Origin: JAICJC01 sp963709425
Lineage (GTDB): Bacteria; Actinomycetota; Thermoleophilia; Gaiellales; JAICJC01
NCBI GenBank assembly: GCA_963709425.1
Contig: CAVPWG010000001.1
Coordinates: forward strand, 496,001-560,000
Direction of reading: 5' to 3'
Length of the DNA stretch: 64,000 nucleotides
The position numbers and the translations under genes were made by a program. Positions 38,277 to 46,815 of the stretch are shown here, piece after piece. Position 1 is the first letter of the stretch. The number at the start of each line of letters is the position of its first letter. The notes beneath the pieces are model-generated. The model was not told where the DNA came from, ran no database searches, and saw nothing but the letters and a program-made list of their open reading frames with translations.

Positions 38277-40276
38277 GCGCCGCTTCGGGCCAGGAGCTCG
38301 CCGTAGCGGCGTGCGAGCTGGCGGGCCTCGCGCGGATCCGGCCAGAGGGTGATCAGCGCGCCGAGCAAGAAGACGACTCCGGCCAGCCACACCAGGCCGA
38401 CCGCGGGGTTCACGAGCACCTTGATGCTGACGCCGCCCGACGAGTCGCGATCCACGCCCTGGAGGATCGAGTAGAGGTCGGTCCCGGACGGCAGGCTGCT
38501 TCGGATGTCGACCTCGTTTCCGATCTGGCCGGTGTCGTAGACGCGCTGGCCGGGCTCGAGCACGCCGTGCGACGTCCCGCCGCGCGAGACGGCCAGGCGC
38601 ACGTACTCGAACGTGTAGTTGGGCCCGGGCCGCTGGAAGACGCCCGTGTTCCTGAGGGTGTAGCCCTCGATCTGCATGGACTGCCCCACTCTCAGGTGGT
38701 CGGAGTGCACGGTCGAATAGGCGCTCGAGGCCGTCACGCCGACGACGAGGATCACGATCGCGAGGTGGACGACGTAGCCGCCGTAGCGGCGCCGGTTCCG
38801 GCTGACGAGATCGAGCAGCGCCCGCAGAACCGAGCCTCCGGCCAGCGCCCGCCGGGCAGCCGTCCCGCGGGCGAACTCGAGGCCGACGGTGACCGTCACG
38901 AAGATGCAGAGCGAGAGCGCCGTCAGCCCGGCGATGCTCGACCCGAGGCCGAGAAGCCACAGGAACGCGGCGCCGGAGAGCGCCGACGCGACCGGCCAGC
39001 GGAAGGTGCGAACGAGGCTGTCGGGCGACGCCCGCCGCCAGGCGATGAGCGGGCCGATTCCCGTGAGGGCGAGCAGCGGCAGCCCGAAGATCACCAGGAA
39101 GAAGTCGTAGTACGGCGTCGAGACGGTGGAGCGGACGCCGCGCACGGCCTCGCTCAGGATCGGGAAGATGACGCCCCAGAGCACGGCGAACGCCAGTGCG
39201 AGGAGCAGCAGGTTGTTGAAGAGGAACGTCGCCTCGCGCGAGATCACCGACTCGAGCCGGTGGTCGGCCCGCAGGAGCGGCAGCCGCCAGATGATGAGCG
39301 TCGTCGCGAGCGCCAGCACGGCGGCGACGAACGCGAGCAGGTACGGCCCGACCGGCGACTGCACGAAGGAGTGCACGGATTGGACGACGCCGCTGCGCGT
39401 GAGGAAGTCGCCGAAGACCGAGAGCGAGAACGCTGCGCTCACGAGCACCATGTTCCAGACCTTCAGCATCCCCTTCTTCTCCTGCACGATCACCGAGTGC
39501 AGGAACGCGGTCGCCGCGAGCCACGGCATGAGCGCGGCGTTCTCGACCGGATCCCAGGCCCAGTAGCCGCCCCAGCCGATCTCGACGTAGGCCCAGTGCG
39601 CACCGAGCAGCATCCCCGTGCCGAGCGCCGCCCAGCTGACCAGCGTCCACCGGCGGACGGAGACGAGCCAGCGGGCGTCCGTGCGGCCGGTGATGAGCGC
39701 GGCCATCGCAAACGCGAACGGGATCGACATCGTCACGTAGCCCAGGTAGAGCATCGGCGGATGGGCGACCATGTAGGGGTTCTGGAGCGAGGGGTCGAGC
39801 CCGCCGCCGTCGGCCGGCACCGCCCCGGCGACGTGCGCGAACGGCGACGAGACGAACGCCGCCAGCCCCGAGAAGAAGGCGGCGATCGCACCCAGGACCG
39901 CCGCGACCCACGGCATGAGCTCGCGGTTTCGGGTCCGGTTCTGGCGCAGGGCGAGGGCCGACGCCCCGGTCAGGACCGTGAGCCACAGGAGCAGCGATCC
40001 CGCCTCGCTGGCCCAGAGCGAGGTCAGCGTGTAGCCGGTGGGCAGCCGCCGGCTGGTGTGCTCGGCGACGACCGCGAGCGAGAAGTCGTGCGTCAGGAGC
40101 GCGTACTCGACCGCGACGACCGCCACGAGCGTGGCGCCGAGCGCCGCCGTGAAGGCGTTCCGCGAGCTGCGCATGAGCCGGCGGTCGCCGCGCCGCCCGG
40201 CGAGCACGCCCGCCACGGCCGCGTAGACCGTGAGCGCGAAGACGAGGTAGAGCGCGACGCGCCCGAGCGTCGTCAC
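38273..40276 (-). CDS. ccmF: Cytochrome c haem lyase subunit CcmF
   Basis: A 667-residue membrane protein with about 15 membrane segments. The tryptophan-rich WWD haem-handling motif is clear (EIGWGGYWAWDPVENAALMP), together with YTLTSLWASEAGSLLLWL and the conserved NNLLLLALAFAVLWG. A large outer loop near the C-terminus (TGVFQRPGPNYTFEYVRL) is usual. CcmF transfers haem from CcmE to apocytochrome c. ccmE lies upstream with 13 bp between. CcmA-D and CcmH are not in this window. Confidence 0.95.
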   Translation of the reverse strand: MTTLGRVALYLVFALTVYAAVAGVLAGRRGDRRLMRSSRNAFTAALGATLVAVVAVEYALLTHDFSLAVVAEHTSRRLPTGYTLTSLWASEAGSLLLWLTVLTGASALALRQNRTRNRELMPWVAAVLGAIAAFFSGLAAFVSSPFAHVAGAVPADGGGLDPSLQNPYMVAHPPMLYLGYVTMSIPFAFAMAALITGRTDARWLVSVRRWTLVSWAALGTGMLLGAHWAYVEIGWGGYWAWDPVENAALMPWLAATAFLHSVIVQEKKGMLKVWNMVLVSAAFSLSVFGDFLTRSGVVQSVHSFVQSPVGPYLLAFVAAVLALATTLIIWRLPLLRADHRLESVISREATFLFNNLLLLALAFAVLWGVIFPILSEAVRGVRSTVSTPYYDFFLVIFGLPLLALTGIGPLIAWRRASPDSLVRTFRWPVASALSGAAFLWLLGLGSSIAGLTALSLCIFVTVTVGLEFARGTAARRALAGGSVLRALLDLVSRNRRRYGGYVVHLAIVILVVGVTASSAYSTVHSDHLRVGQSMQIEGYTLRNTGVFQRPGPNYTFEYVRLAVSRGGTSHGVLEPGQRVYDTGQIGNEVDIRSSLPSGTDLYSILQGVDRDSSGGVSIKVLVNPAVGLVWLAGVVFLLGALITLWPDPREARQLARRYGELLARSGA

Positions 40277-40289
40277 GGCGCCCGCCGCA

Positions 40290-40685
40290 TCAGGCCCCAG
40301 AGCCGCCGGAGGAGTACTTGCTCGGGCATTTCGTGAGCAGCGTATCCGGCTCGGCGACGAACACCCCTCCGCGCAGCTGCCCGGTCACGATGATGTGGCG
40401 AGTGGTCTTGAAGGCGTCGGGCACCGAGCCGTGGTAGGAGACCGGCACGGTCATCGGGGCGCCGTCGTCCCTCAGCAGGAACCGGATCGGGCTCGTCGTC
40501 CCCGAGGTCTGCACGACGACACCCGTGAGCGTCACCTTCTTGTGCGCGGCGCCGTCCCTGTCTGACCGAAGCTGGGAAACGCTCACGAGCAGCGTGCCGG
40601 AGTTCACAAACCCCTGGTAGACCAGGAAGACTGCGAGGAGGGAGGCCACGACCAGCGCGATCACGAGGCGAGGCCGACCGGTCAT
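40290..40685 (-). CDS. ccmE: Haem chaperone CcmE, CxxxY type
   Basis: A 131-residue protein with a single N-terminal membrane anchor (LVIALVVASLLAVFLVYQGF) and an OB-fold domain (KVTLTGVVVQTSG, IRFLLRDDGAPMTVPVSY, HIIVTGQLRGGVFVAEPDTL). The haem-binding motif, HxxxY in classic CcmE, is CPSKY here (CxxxY). This variant defines the so-called System I* of some archaea, sulfate reducers and Gram-positives, in which Cys binds haem. The start ATG has a weak ribosome site. It is upstream of ccmF. Confidence 0.9.
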   Translation of the reverse strand: MTGRPRLVIALVVASLLAVFLVYQGFVNSGTLLVSVSQLRSDRDGAAHKKVTLTGVVVQTSGTTSPIRFLLRDDGAPMTVPVSYHGSVPDAFKTTRHIIVTGQLRGGVFVAEPDTLLTKCPSKYSSGGSGA

Positions 40686-40730
40686 GCGGGTCAGGGTACC
40701 ATCGGCCCGGTCGGCGCCGGGCAGCCGCGA

Positions 40731-40952
40731 TTACGCGGCGCGATCGGGCACGCGATACCCCAGGTCGAGGCAGAGCTGCCCCCGCCGGGTCTCGCGCAGG
40801 GCATCGGTGTAGCCCTGGCCGTAGGCGGCCCGGAGCAGCCACCCGAGCAGCTCGTGGTCGATCGGCTGGTCGCCGAGGTCGAAGATCTCGGCCCACAGAT
40901 CGGCGAGCCGCAGGTCGATGGTCATGGCAAGCGTGTCGCGACGTGCATCCAT
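40731..40952 (-). CDS. Small hypothetical protein
   Basis: A 73-residue protein, DLRLADLWAEIFDLGDQPID then LLGWLLRAAYGQGYTDALRE, predicted as two or three helices with no signal or membrane segment. A GAGG stretch stands close to the ATG at 40952; Met 10 at 40925 is an alternative start. It matches no family I know. It lies 45 bp upstream of ccmE on the same strand and may be co-transcribed with it. Confidence 0.55.
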   Translation of the reverse strand: MDARRDTLAMTIDLRLADLWAEIFDLGDQPIDHELLGWLLRAAYGQGYTDALRETRRGQLCLDLGYRVPDRAA

Positions 40953-40987
40953 AGCCTCATGCTACGGGTCCGATCGGACGTACCCCC

Positions 40988-41018
40988 TGCAAATTCGGGG
41001 TCAGGCACCAATTTTGCA
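40988..41018. repeat. 31-bp palindromic repeat, chimeric copy
   Basis: Arms TGCAAATT and AATTTTGCA enclose GGGGTCAGGCACC: the left half matches the GGGGT type seen at 19793-19823 and the right half matches the GGCACC type seen at 19831-19861. It has the same 31-bp length as both. It lies in the gap between the small hypothetical gene and the end of the ABC-transporter operon. Confidence 0.7.
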
Positions 41019-41042
41019 CGAACACCGGCGCGCCTCGTGGGG

Positions 41043-41573
41043 TCACGGCCAGCGCGGAGCAGCCCGCCGCCTGGTCACGAGCGCGACGGCGAGCAGCACG
41101 GCTGGCACCGCCACCGCCAACGGCACGACGCCACCGCTGTTCAGCGTGCGGCGATCGGCGACCTGGACATGGAGCGGCGGACCGACGGCGATCGGGCCCG
41201 AGCCGTCGGCCGGCACCGCCGTCACGTAGATGGCGATCGGGCCCGAGCTCACCGCCTTCACTGACCACCGCACCGACGCCGAGGTGCCGGCCGCCACGGG
41301 CCTGAGGTAGCGCGTGCGATGGGTCGACCAGTCCTCGGGATCGACATACATGTCCGGGTCGAGCGACACGACATTCAGGTGGGCCACGACCGGGCCGGTG
41401 GCGGCCGCCCCTGCCGAGAGGGTCGACGTGAACGCGAACGTCGAGCCCAACCGCGCCGCGACAGGCCCGCGATCGAGTGTGATCCGGGGCGGCGCCGTCG
41501 CGGCCGTCGCCGCGGGCGGCGTTACCGCAGCGAGCACCGCGACGACGAGCACCGCTGCGTACCGGGCCCTCAC
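41043..41573 (-). CDS. Exported membrane-anchored protein of the ABC operon
   Basis: A 176-residue protein with an N-terminal signal peptide (AVLVVAVLAAVTPPAATA), an extracytoplasmic Ig/CARDB-like beta domain (STFAFTSTLSAGAAATGPVV, then ASVRWSVKAVSSGPIAIYVT) and a C-terminal membrane anchor followed by a basic tail (VTRRRAAPRWP). GTG 41573 overlaps the permease stop (GTGA). It is the third product of an ABC exporter operon and may help on the outer face. Confidence 0.75.
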   Translation of the reverse strand: MRARYAAVLVVAVLAAVTPPAATAATAPPRITLDRGPVAARLGSTFAFTSTLSAGAAATGPVVAHLNVVSLDPDMYVDPEDWSTHRTRYLRPVAAGTSASVRWSVKAVSSGPIAIYVTAVPADGSGPIAVGPPLHVQVADRRTLNSGGVVPLAVAVPAVLLAVALVTRRRAAPRWP

Positions 41574-42340
41574 TCGCTCACCCCCGAGAGCCGCAGACGG
41601 CGGGCGGCGACCGCCGCCGCGACCCCGGCGGCGACCGCGAACCCGATCGGCGCCGCGAGCCATGAGAGCTCCTCGATGGCGCCGCGACCATCGATCACCA
41701 GCCGTCCGAGGTAGTGCAGGCCCGCGGTGAGCGGGTTGAACCGCTGGAGCAGCTCGCCCGCCCAGCCGGTGGTCGCTCCGACCGGAAACTGCGTCGGCAC
41801 ATAGAGCGCGAGCAGGACCAGCATGCACACCGCGAGGCTCACCCGGCTCGTCGTCGAGGCGGAGCTCACCGCAAGGCCGAGACCGGCGAACGCGAACGCG
41901 AGGAGCGTCCCGACCAGGAGCCCTGCCACGAGCGGGACTGCCACGAGATCGATCCCGTGGCCGAGGAACCAGACGTACGGCACCGCCACGGCAAAGGCCG
42001 CCAGCCACAGCGAGAGGGCCGAGGCGCCCTTGCCGACGACGAGCTGCCACCGCGGGATGGGCGCCAGGAGCAGCGTCTCGAGGCTGCCCCGGTCGCGCTC
42101 GCCGCTCACGGAGTCGGCCGCCGCGAGCAGCGAGAGCAGCGCTCCGACCGCGACCGCCACCTGCAGCGTCAGGCCGACGGCCTCGCGCTGCTCGATGAAG
42201 TTGATCGCCTGGTTGGTGGCGACGAGGTACGTCGTGGCGCTCAAGAGGACGCTGTACGCGACGAGCAGGGCAAAGCCGCGACCGCGCAGCCACAGGTCGA
42301 CGAGCTCGCGGCGGGCCACGACCGCCCAGGCGGCGGTCAT
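41570..42340 (-). CDS. ABC-2 type transporter permease
   Basis: A 256-residue membrane protein with six hydrophobic segments, typical of ABC-2/NatB permeases: WAVVARRELVDLWLRGRGFA at the cytoplasmic N-terminus, then AADSVSGERDRGSLETLLLA, a conserved permease motif, and FLGHGIDLVAVPLVAGLLVG. It overlaps the ATPase gene by ATGA and the exported protein gene by GTGA. The substrate cannot be deduced. Confidence 0.88.
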   Translation of the reverse strand: MTAAWAVVARRELVDLWLRGRGFALLVAYSVLLSATTYLVATNQAINFIEQREAVGLTLQVAVAVGALLSLLAAADSVSGERDRGSLETLLLAPIPRWQLVVGKGASALSLWLAAFAVAVPYVWFLGHGIDLVAVPLVAGLLVGTLLAFAFAGLGLAVSSASTTSRVSLAVCMLVLLALYVPTQFPVGATTGWAGELLQRFNPLTAGLHYLGRLVIDGRGAIEELSWLAAPIGFAVAAGVAAAVAARRLRLSGVSE

Positions 42341-43284
42341 CCCGACACGACCTCGAGGAACGCGTCGCTCAGCCGGCCGCCCTCGAGCGTGAACTCGGCC
42401 ACCGGGACGTCCGCATCCAGGAGGGCCCGCAGCGCCGCGGCGGCGGCCGCGTCGGCGTTGATCCCGGGCGCGAACGCCATGGCGACCTCGCCCGGGCGGC
42501 CGGCCGAAGTGGCATCAACCGAGCCAACCGCCGCGAGCGCGGCGAGCACGCGGATCGCATCGGCGCACCGCTCGGGATCGGTGCGGAGCCTCGCGCTGCG
42601 AGGTGCGGCCGCCCGGCGGACGACGGCGTCGACGGGGCCGAGCGCGACCGCCCGGCCATGGTTCAAGATCAGGACGTCGCTGCACACCTGCTCCACCTCG
42701 TCGAGCAGGTGGGTCGAGATGAGCACCGTCACGCCCCGCTCGCTCGCCATCCGCCCGACCATCTCGAGGACGTCCCGCTGACCCTGCGGGTCGAGCCCGA
42801 GCGTCGGCTCGTCGAGGAAGACGACCGCCGGGTCGTTGACCAGAGCCCGGGCGATCCCGAGCCGCTGCCGCATCCCGCGGCTGTAGGTCTGGATGAGTGC
42901 GCCGGCCCGGTCCGCCAGCCCCACCTCGGTCAGGAGCCGGCGCGCCGTTGCCCGCGCGTCGGTGGGCGGACGCCCGTGCAGGCGGCCGTGGTAGGCGACG
43001 TACTCCTCTCCCGTCTCCCGGGCCGGGTAGCCGGCGCTCTCGGGCAGGACGCCGATCCGGCGCCGGACGTCCCGCTGCCGCTCGCCCGGAACACCGGCCA
43101 CGGCGAACCTGCCCGACGAGGGCCGAAGGATCGTCGTCAGCATCCGGATCGCGGTCGTCTTGCCGGCGCCGTTCGGCCCGAGCACGCCCAGGATCCGGCC
43201 CTCCTCGACCGCGAACGAGAGCCGGTCGACGGCGAGGACCGACCCGTAGCTGCGGGTCAGCCCCTCTGCCTCGACGGTGGCCAT
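42337..43284 (-). CDS. ABC transporter ATP-binding protein
   Basis: A 315-residue ATPase of the ABC-2/NatA group. Walker A is GPNGAGKTTAIRML, the Q-loop region GVLPESAGYP, the signature YSRGMRQRLGIARAL, Walker B VVFLDEPTLGLDP and the H-loop LISTHLLDEVEQV. The C-terminal 90 residues form the regulatory domain often found in this group. It is the first gene of a three-gene operon with a permease and an exported protein. Confidence 0.95.
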   Translation of the reverse strand: MATVEAEGLTRSYGSVLAVDRLSFAVEEGRILGVLGPNGAGKTTAIRMLTTILRPSSGRFAVAGVPGERQRDVRRRIGVLPESAGYPARETGEEYVAYHGRLHGRPPTDARATARRLLTEVGLADRAGALIQTYSRGMRQRLGIARALVNDPAVVFLDEPTLGLDPQGQRDVLEMVGRMASERGVTVLISTHLLDEVEQVCSDVLILNHGRAVALGPVDAVVRRAAAPRSARLRTDPERCADAIRVLAALAAVGSVDATSAGRPGEVAMAFAPGINADAAAAAALRALLDADVPVAEFTLEGGRLSDAFLEVVSG

Positions 43285-43352
43285 GCGACAAAGCTAACGC
43301 TTTGCGGATGACACGGGCGTGAAGCGGCCAGTGCGGTCGGCGTGCGCCCGGC

Positions 43353-44399
43353 TCAGAACGCCGTCGCGCTGCGCCACGCCGACTCGTCGAGCGGGCTCAC
43401 CGGAAGTCCGGCGGTCGGCTCGGGCGCGTTGTATCCGCCCGGCGCGCAGTCGTTCGGGCCGCCGGGGTAGAACAGGCTTGCGAGCGCCTGGATCTGGGCC
43501 CGGCCGACGCCGAGCTCGAACTGGCCGCCGGCGTACATCGCGATCCGCTCACGCCTGCAGTGGTCGAGGCACGCACACAACCGTTCGACCGTCCCAAACC
43601 GGGACGGCTTCACGTTCAGGTGCCTGATCGGAGGCAGTGCGGCGAGATCGGAGACGGAGTGCACGGGGGCGTCGAACGAGATCCGATCGGCCGCCGCGAC
43701 GACCGCCGGCAGGACATCCGGCTCGGTCGACGGATCCTCGATGATCGCGTCGGGCAGGAACTCGGCAGCCATCGCGACCAGCCCGGCCTCGTCGCGATCG
43801 CCCTGAGGATAGTCGGCCCCGTACTGCCCCTTGATGTCGACGACGCGGACGATGCCGAGCGCGGCCACCCGCTCGAAGTCGGCGCGCTCCCAGTCGGCGC
43901 CGGCGTCCACCTTCAGCTCGACGCCGGGGTAGAGCTCGAGCCACCGGGCCGGCTCGGCGTTCGACGAGACCACGAACCGCGCGGGCGAGTACGAGCGGCC
44001 GACTGCCCCCCCGAGCGTCACGCCCGCCTGGCGGAGTGCCAGGTCGAGCAGCGCGCTCTCGTACGCCCAACGGCGGTAGTCGCGGGCCGCGTGCTGGGTC
44101 GTCTCCTCCGGGAAGAGGTCCTGATCGTCGAGGAGCGTGCTCCACTCGGCCAGCGTTCGCCTCCCCCGCAGCGGGAGCGGCTCGAGGCGGCGGTGGGCCT
44201 CCTGGTCAGTGGGCGAATACGACACGTCCTCGCCGCGGCCGGTCGCCCCGGCCCCGGTGACGGCGACGGTGGTCGAGTGGCGCACGAAGCCCGGCGTCGC
44301 GAGCTCGCGCGCCTCCAGCTCATAGCCCTCGACCTCGGCCACCAGCGGCCCGAGCGCCTGCCACAGGTCGTCATGCATCGCGGACATCATTGCCGACAA
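43353..44399 (-). CDS. Enolase-superfamily enzyme of unknown specificity
   Basis: A 348-residue protein with the enolase-superfamily layout. The metal ligands are in VVDIKGQYGAD, AIIEDPSTEPD and ISFDAPVHS; a catalytic Lys is likely in ELKVDAG and a second one in LNVKPSRFGTVERL. The N-terminal capping domain contains GRGEDVSYSPTDQEAHRRL. It does not fit dipeptide epimerases, o-succinylbenzoate synthases or mandelate racemases clearly. It is monocistronic between the ABC operon and a membrane phosphoesterase. The start could be ATG 44399 or one of two Met just after it. Confidence 0.8.
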   Translation of the reverse strand: MSAMMSAMHDDLWQALGPLVAEVEGYELEARELATPGFVRHSTTVAVTGAGATGRGEDVSYSPTDQEAHRRLEPLPLRGRRTLAEWSTLLDDQDLFPEETTQHAARDYRRWAYESALLDLALRQAGVTLGGAVGRSYSPARFVVSSNAEPARWLELYPGVELKVDAGADWERADFERVAALGIVRVVDIKGQYGADYPQGDRDEAGLVAMAAEFLPDAIIEDPSTEPDVLPAVVAAADRISFDAPVHSVSDLAALPPIRHLNVKPSRFGTVERLCACLDHCRRERIAMYAGGQFELGVGRAQIQALASLFYPGGPNDCAPGGYNAPEPTAGLPVSPLDESAWRSATAF

Positions 44400-44424
44400 T
44401 CGACGACGGCGTCGGAGTCCCGTC

Positions 44425-45951
44425 CTAGTTCGTCTCGTCGATCGCGATTCGGCGGGCCGACGCGTCGCCCGAGATCGGATCGGCCGAGATCAGGTCGACC
44501 GCCGCGGGCCACCCGTCGGCCGTCAGGTGCACCTGCGCGAACCCGGCCGGGGCATGCCCGACGGCGAAGACGCCGCCCGCCCCCAGCGTGCCGCCGTCGA
44601 CCTCGACGACGTCGCCGGTGCGATCGACGTGCTGGCGGTGATCGTGGCCGGTGAGGATCATGAGCGGCGGGCCGCCCTCGGACGCGGCGTGCAGACGCAG
44701 GGCCGCCGCCACCCGGAAATCGTGCACGAGGACGATGTCGGGCCGAACCGTGAGCCCGTCGAACCACGCCTCCACCTTCGCACTCTCGCTCGTGAGCTCC
44801 GCCGGCGTCAGGTCGAGCCTGTGGCCGAAGCTCCCCGCCTGCGCCGCAAGCGGGTCCTCGTACCCCGCGACCAGGAGGCCGTCGATCGAGGTGACGGCCG
44901 GCCCTTGGATGCTTCCGTCGGCTTGGAGGCGGCCGGAGTGCGTGAGGACGATCGCGCCGGCCTGGGCCAGGCGTCGCATCACCACCGGGGAGTCATGGTT
45001 CCCGGAGACCGCGACCGTCGGGTGGCCGAGCGCGGCCGCCCGCTGGGCGATCGTGGCCTCGATCGGCGTACCCGCGAGGGCGAAGTCTCCGACCACGAAC
45101 ACGGGCCGATGGTCGGCGTACCGGGCGAATGCGGGCAGGGTCAGCCAGTTGGCGTGGATGTCTGACGCCACCATGAACGAGCGCTCGACGACCGCCGTGT
45201 GATCCCCGGCAGCCGCCGCGACGAGCGTGTCGAGGCCGGTCAGGGCCTGCTGGTAGCTGGACTTGTACGAGGCGCCGGCGCTGGTGAGTCGGTCAGAGAG
45301 CTCGAGCAGGCGGGGGAGGTCGCCGCCGTGGGCATAGAAGGTCGGCTGGCGGAACGCTGCGTAGTCGGGAGACCGGAGCGTCAGCGCGCAGCCTCCCACG
45401 GTCCACGCCGCTGCGGTGACGCCGGCGGCCAGCCCGAGGAGCAGCATGCGCCGGCGATGGACCACGGCGTGGAGCACGAGCCCGCCGATCAGGCCGCCCA
45501 TCGCCCCGCCGAGCACGACCAGGAGCGCTGCCCGCTCGAGGGCGCTGCGGACGGCCGCCGGGGCCTGCGCCTCGACGGCACCCAGGCGAGCGCGGGCGTC
45601 GTCGGGCGTCTGCAGCGTGCGCAGGGCCGCCTGCCGGTCGACCGATACGACGGTCGCGGACATGCGGATGGGCGCCTTGTACGGCGCAGCCCGAACGCCC
45701 CAGTCGACGATCGGGACATAGACGTCGGCCGTGCCTCGGCCCGCGAAGCTGGTCGAGATCGACATCAGGGCGGGGCCGACGTGGTAGGAGGCCGTCGAGA
45801 ACGCCTTGAGCGAGACGAGGATCCCGGCGAAGGCGAACGCGCCCAGACAGAGGGTGATCGCGGCCAGCCTGGCGGCAGCCCTGACACGAGCATGGGCCAC
45901 GCCCCGGCGGATCGCCGGGCGCAGCCTCCCCATAGCGGTCGCTACGGTCAC
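44425..45951 (-). CDS. Membrane-anchored metallophosphoesterase
   Basis: A 508-residue protein starting with GTG. Two membrane helices (near 28-52 and 138-185) enclose an outer segment; a C-terminal calcineurin-like domain has ASDIHANWL, VVGDFALAGTP, VSGNHDSPVV and LTGHDHRQH, so the binuclear metal centre is complete. It is predicted to act outside the membrane. Similar proteins are widespread in actinobacteria without a known substrate. The next minus-strand gene upstream is separated by a perfect hairpin. Confidence 0.88.
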   Translation of the reverse strand: MTVATAMGRLRPAIRRGVAHARVRAAARLAAITLCLGAFAFAGILVSLKAFSTASYHVGPALMSISTSFAGRGTADVYVPIVDWGVRAAPYKAPIRMSATVVSVDRQAALRTLQTPDDARARLGAVEAQAPAAVRSALERAALLVVLGGAMGGLIGGLVLHAVVHRRRMLLLGLAAGVTAAAWTVGGCALTLRSPDYAAFRQPTFYAHGGDLPRLLELSDRLTSAGASYKSSYQQALTGLDTLVAAAAGDHTAVVERSFMVASDIHANWLTLPAFARYADHRPVFVVGDFALAGTPIEATIAQRAAALGHPTVAVSGNHDSPVVMRRLAQAGAIVLTHSGRLQADGSIQGPAVTSIDGLLVAGYEDPLAAQAGSFGHRLDLTPAELTSESAKVEAWFDGLTVRPDIVLVHDFRVAAALRLHAASEGGPPLMILTGHDHRQHVDRTGDVVEVDGGTLGAGGVFAVGHAPAGFAQVHLTADGWPAAVDLISADPISGDASARRIAIDETN

Positions 45952-45995
45952 CTATGTACCTTCTCGGCGCCTGGCGGCCAGGGTTGAACGAAATC

Positions 45996-46021
45996 GGGGC
46001 CAGGCCCGCAGGCCTGGCCCC
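45996..46021 (-). terminator. Perfect hairpin terminator after the SHOCT gene
   Basis: GGGGCCAGGCC (45996-46006) pairs without mismatch with GGCCTGGCCCC (46011-46021) over a 4-base loop. It stands 15 bases after the SHOCT gene stop and before the membrane phosphoesterase start, and on the minus strand is followed by a short ATTTCGTT tract. Confidence 0.75.
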
Positions 46022-46035
46022 GGCGGCCGAGCCGG

Positions 46036-46275
46036 TCAGGCGCCCTCGAGGTGCCCGCGCCGCTCGCGGTACTCGTCGTGGGTGATCTCGCCCCGTGCGT
46101 ACCGCTCGGCGAGGATGGCCCGCGGATCGGGGTCGCGAGAGGCGGACCACGGGCCGCGGCCACGGCGCCAGAACACCAGCCGTACCAGCAGGAACACGAC
46201 GGTGATCCAGAAGAGCGGCACGAGCGGCCAGAGCAGGAACCAGCCGTGGTGATGCCACTGTGCGAGCACGATCAT
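46036..46275 (-). CDS. SHOCT-domain small membrane protein
   Basis: A 79-residue protein with one membrane helix (WFLLWPLVPLFWITVVFLLV) after a His/Trp-rich start, and a C-terminal SHOCT motif (DPRAILAERYARGEITHDEY). SHOCT domains help oligomerisation and occur in many small bacterial membrane proteins. A GGAGG ribosome site lies just before the ATG. Function unknown. Confidence 0.85.
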   Translation of the reverse strand: MIVLAQWHHHGWFLLWPLVPLFWITVVFLLVRLVFWRRGRGPWSASRDPDPRAILAERYARGEITHDEYRERRGHLEGA

Positions 46276-46291
46276 CTCCTACCTCCTTCGA

Positions 46292-46702
46292 GTGTGGGTT
46301 CGGCCGGAGCCCGCAGAACGCGGGCGACCGGACGGGGCAGCCACCAGTTCGAGCCCGGAGGAGCTCCTCGCGGCCATCCACACGGTTGCCGCGGGCGACT
46401 CGCTGCTCTCGCCGTCGGTCACCCGGATCGTCGTCGACCGCATGGCCCGGCAGCCGGTGCCGCGGGTCGCCGCGAGCGATCCGCTCGCTGACCTGACACC
46501 GCGGGAGCGTGAGGTGCTCGGCCTCGTCGCCCGCGGCCTCTCGAACGGCGAGATCGGTGCCGAGCTGGTGATCGAGGAGTCGACGGTGAAGACGCACGTC
46601 AAGCGGATCCTCATGAAGCTCGGCCTGCGCGACCGCATCCAGGCCGTCATCTTCGCCTATGAGACGGGCATGACGCAGCCCGGCCCGAAGCCGACGGCCT
46701 GA
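46292..46702 (+). pseudogene. NarL/LuxR-type response regulator lacking its receiver domain
   Basis: The C-terminal effector of a NarL-family regulator is intact: LTPREREVLGLVARGLSNGE then STVKTHVKRILMKLGLRDR. Before it stands SPEELLAAIHTVAAGDSLLS, the linker that normally follows the receiver domain, but the receiver itself is missing: upstream of residue 20 the frame holds unrelated low-complexity sequence and then the divergent SHOCT gene. So this is the 3' part of a response-regulator gene left after a deletion or rearrangement. It could still be translated from GTG 46292 as a constitutive DNA-binding fragment. No kinase is nearby. Confidence 0.7.
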
Positions 46703-46815
46703 CGAGTACACATCCAAACACCCCGGACACCCAGACGCCGGAGACGTCTCACAAAGGCAGGATCGTGCTTGGCAGCACGGCCGAGGGCCGCGATCCCGTA
46801 TGTGAGAATGCCGCG

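Noticed and set aside
38567..40336. A 589-residue plus-strand open frame opposite ccmF
   Set aside because: Highly polar antisense translation of a membrane protein; not a real gene.
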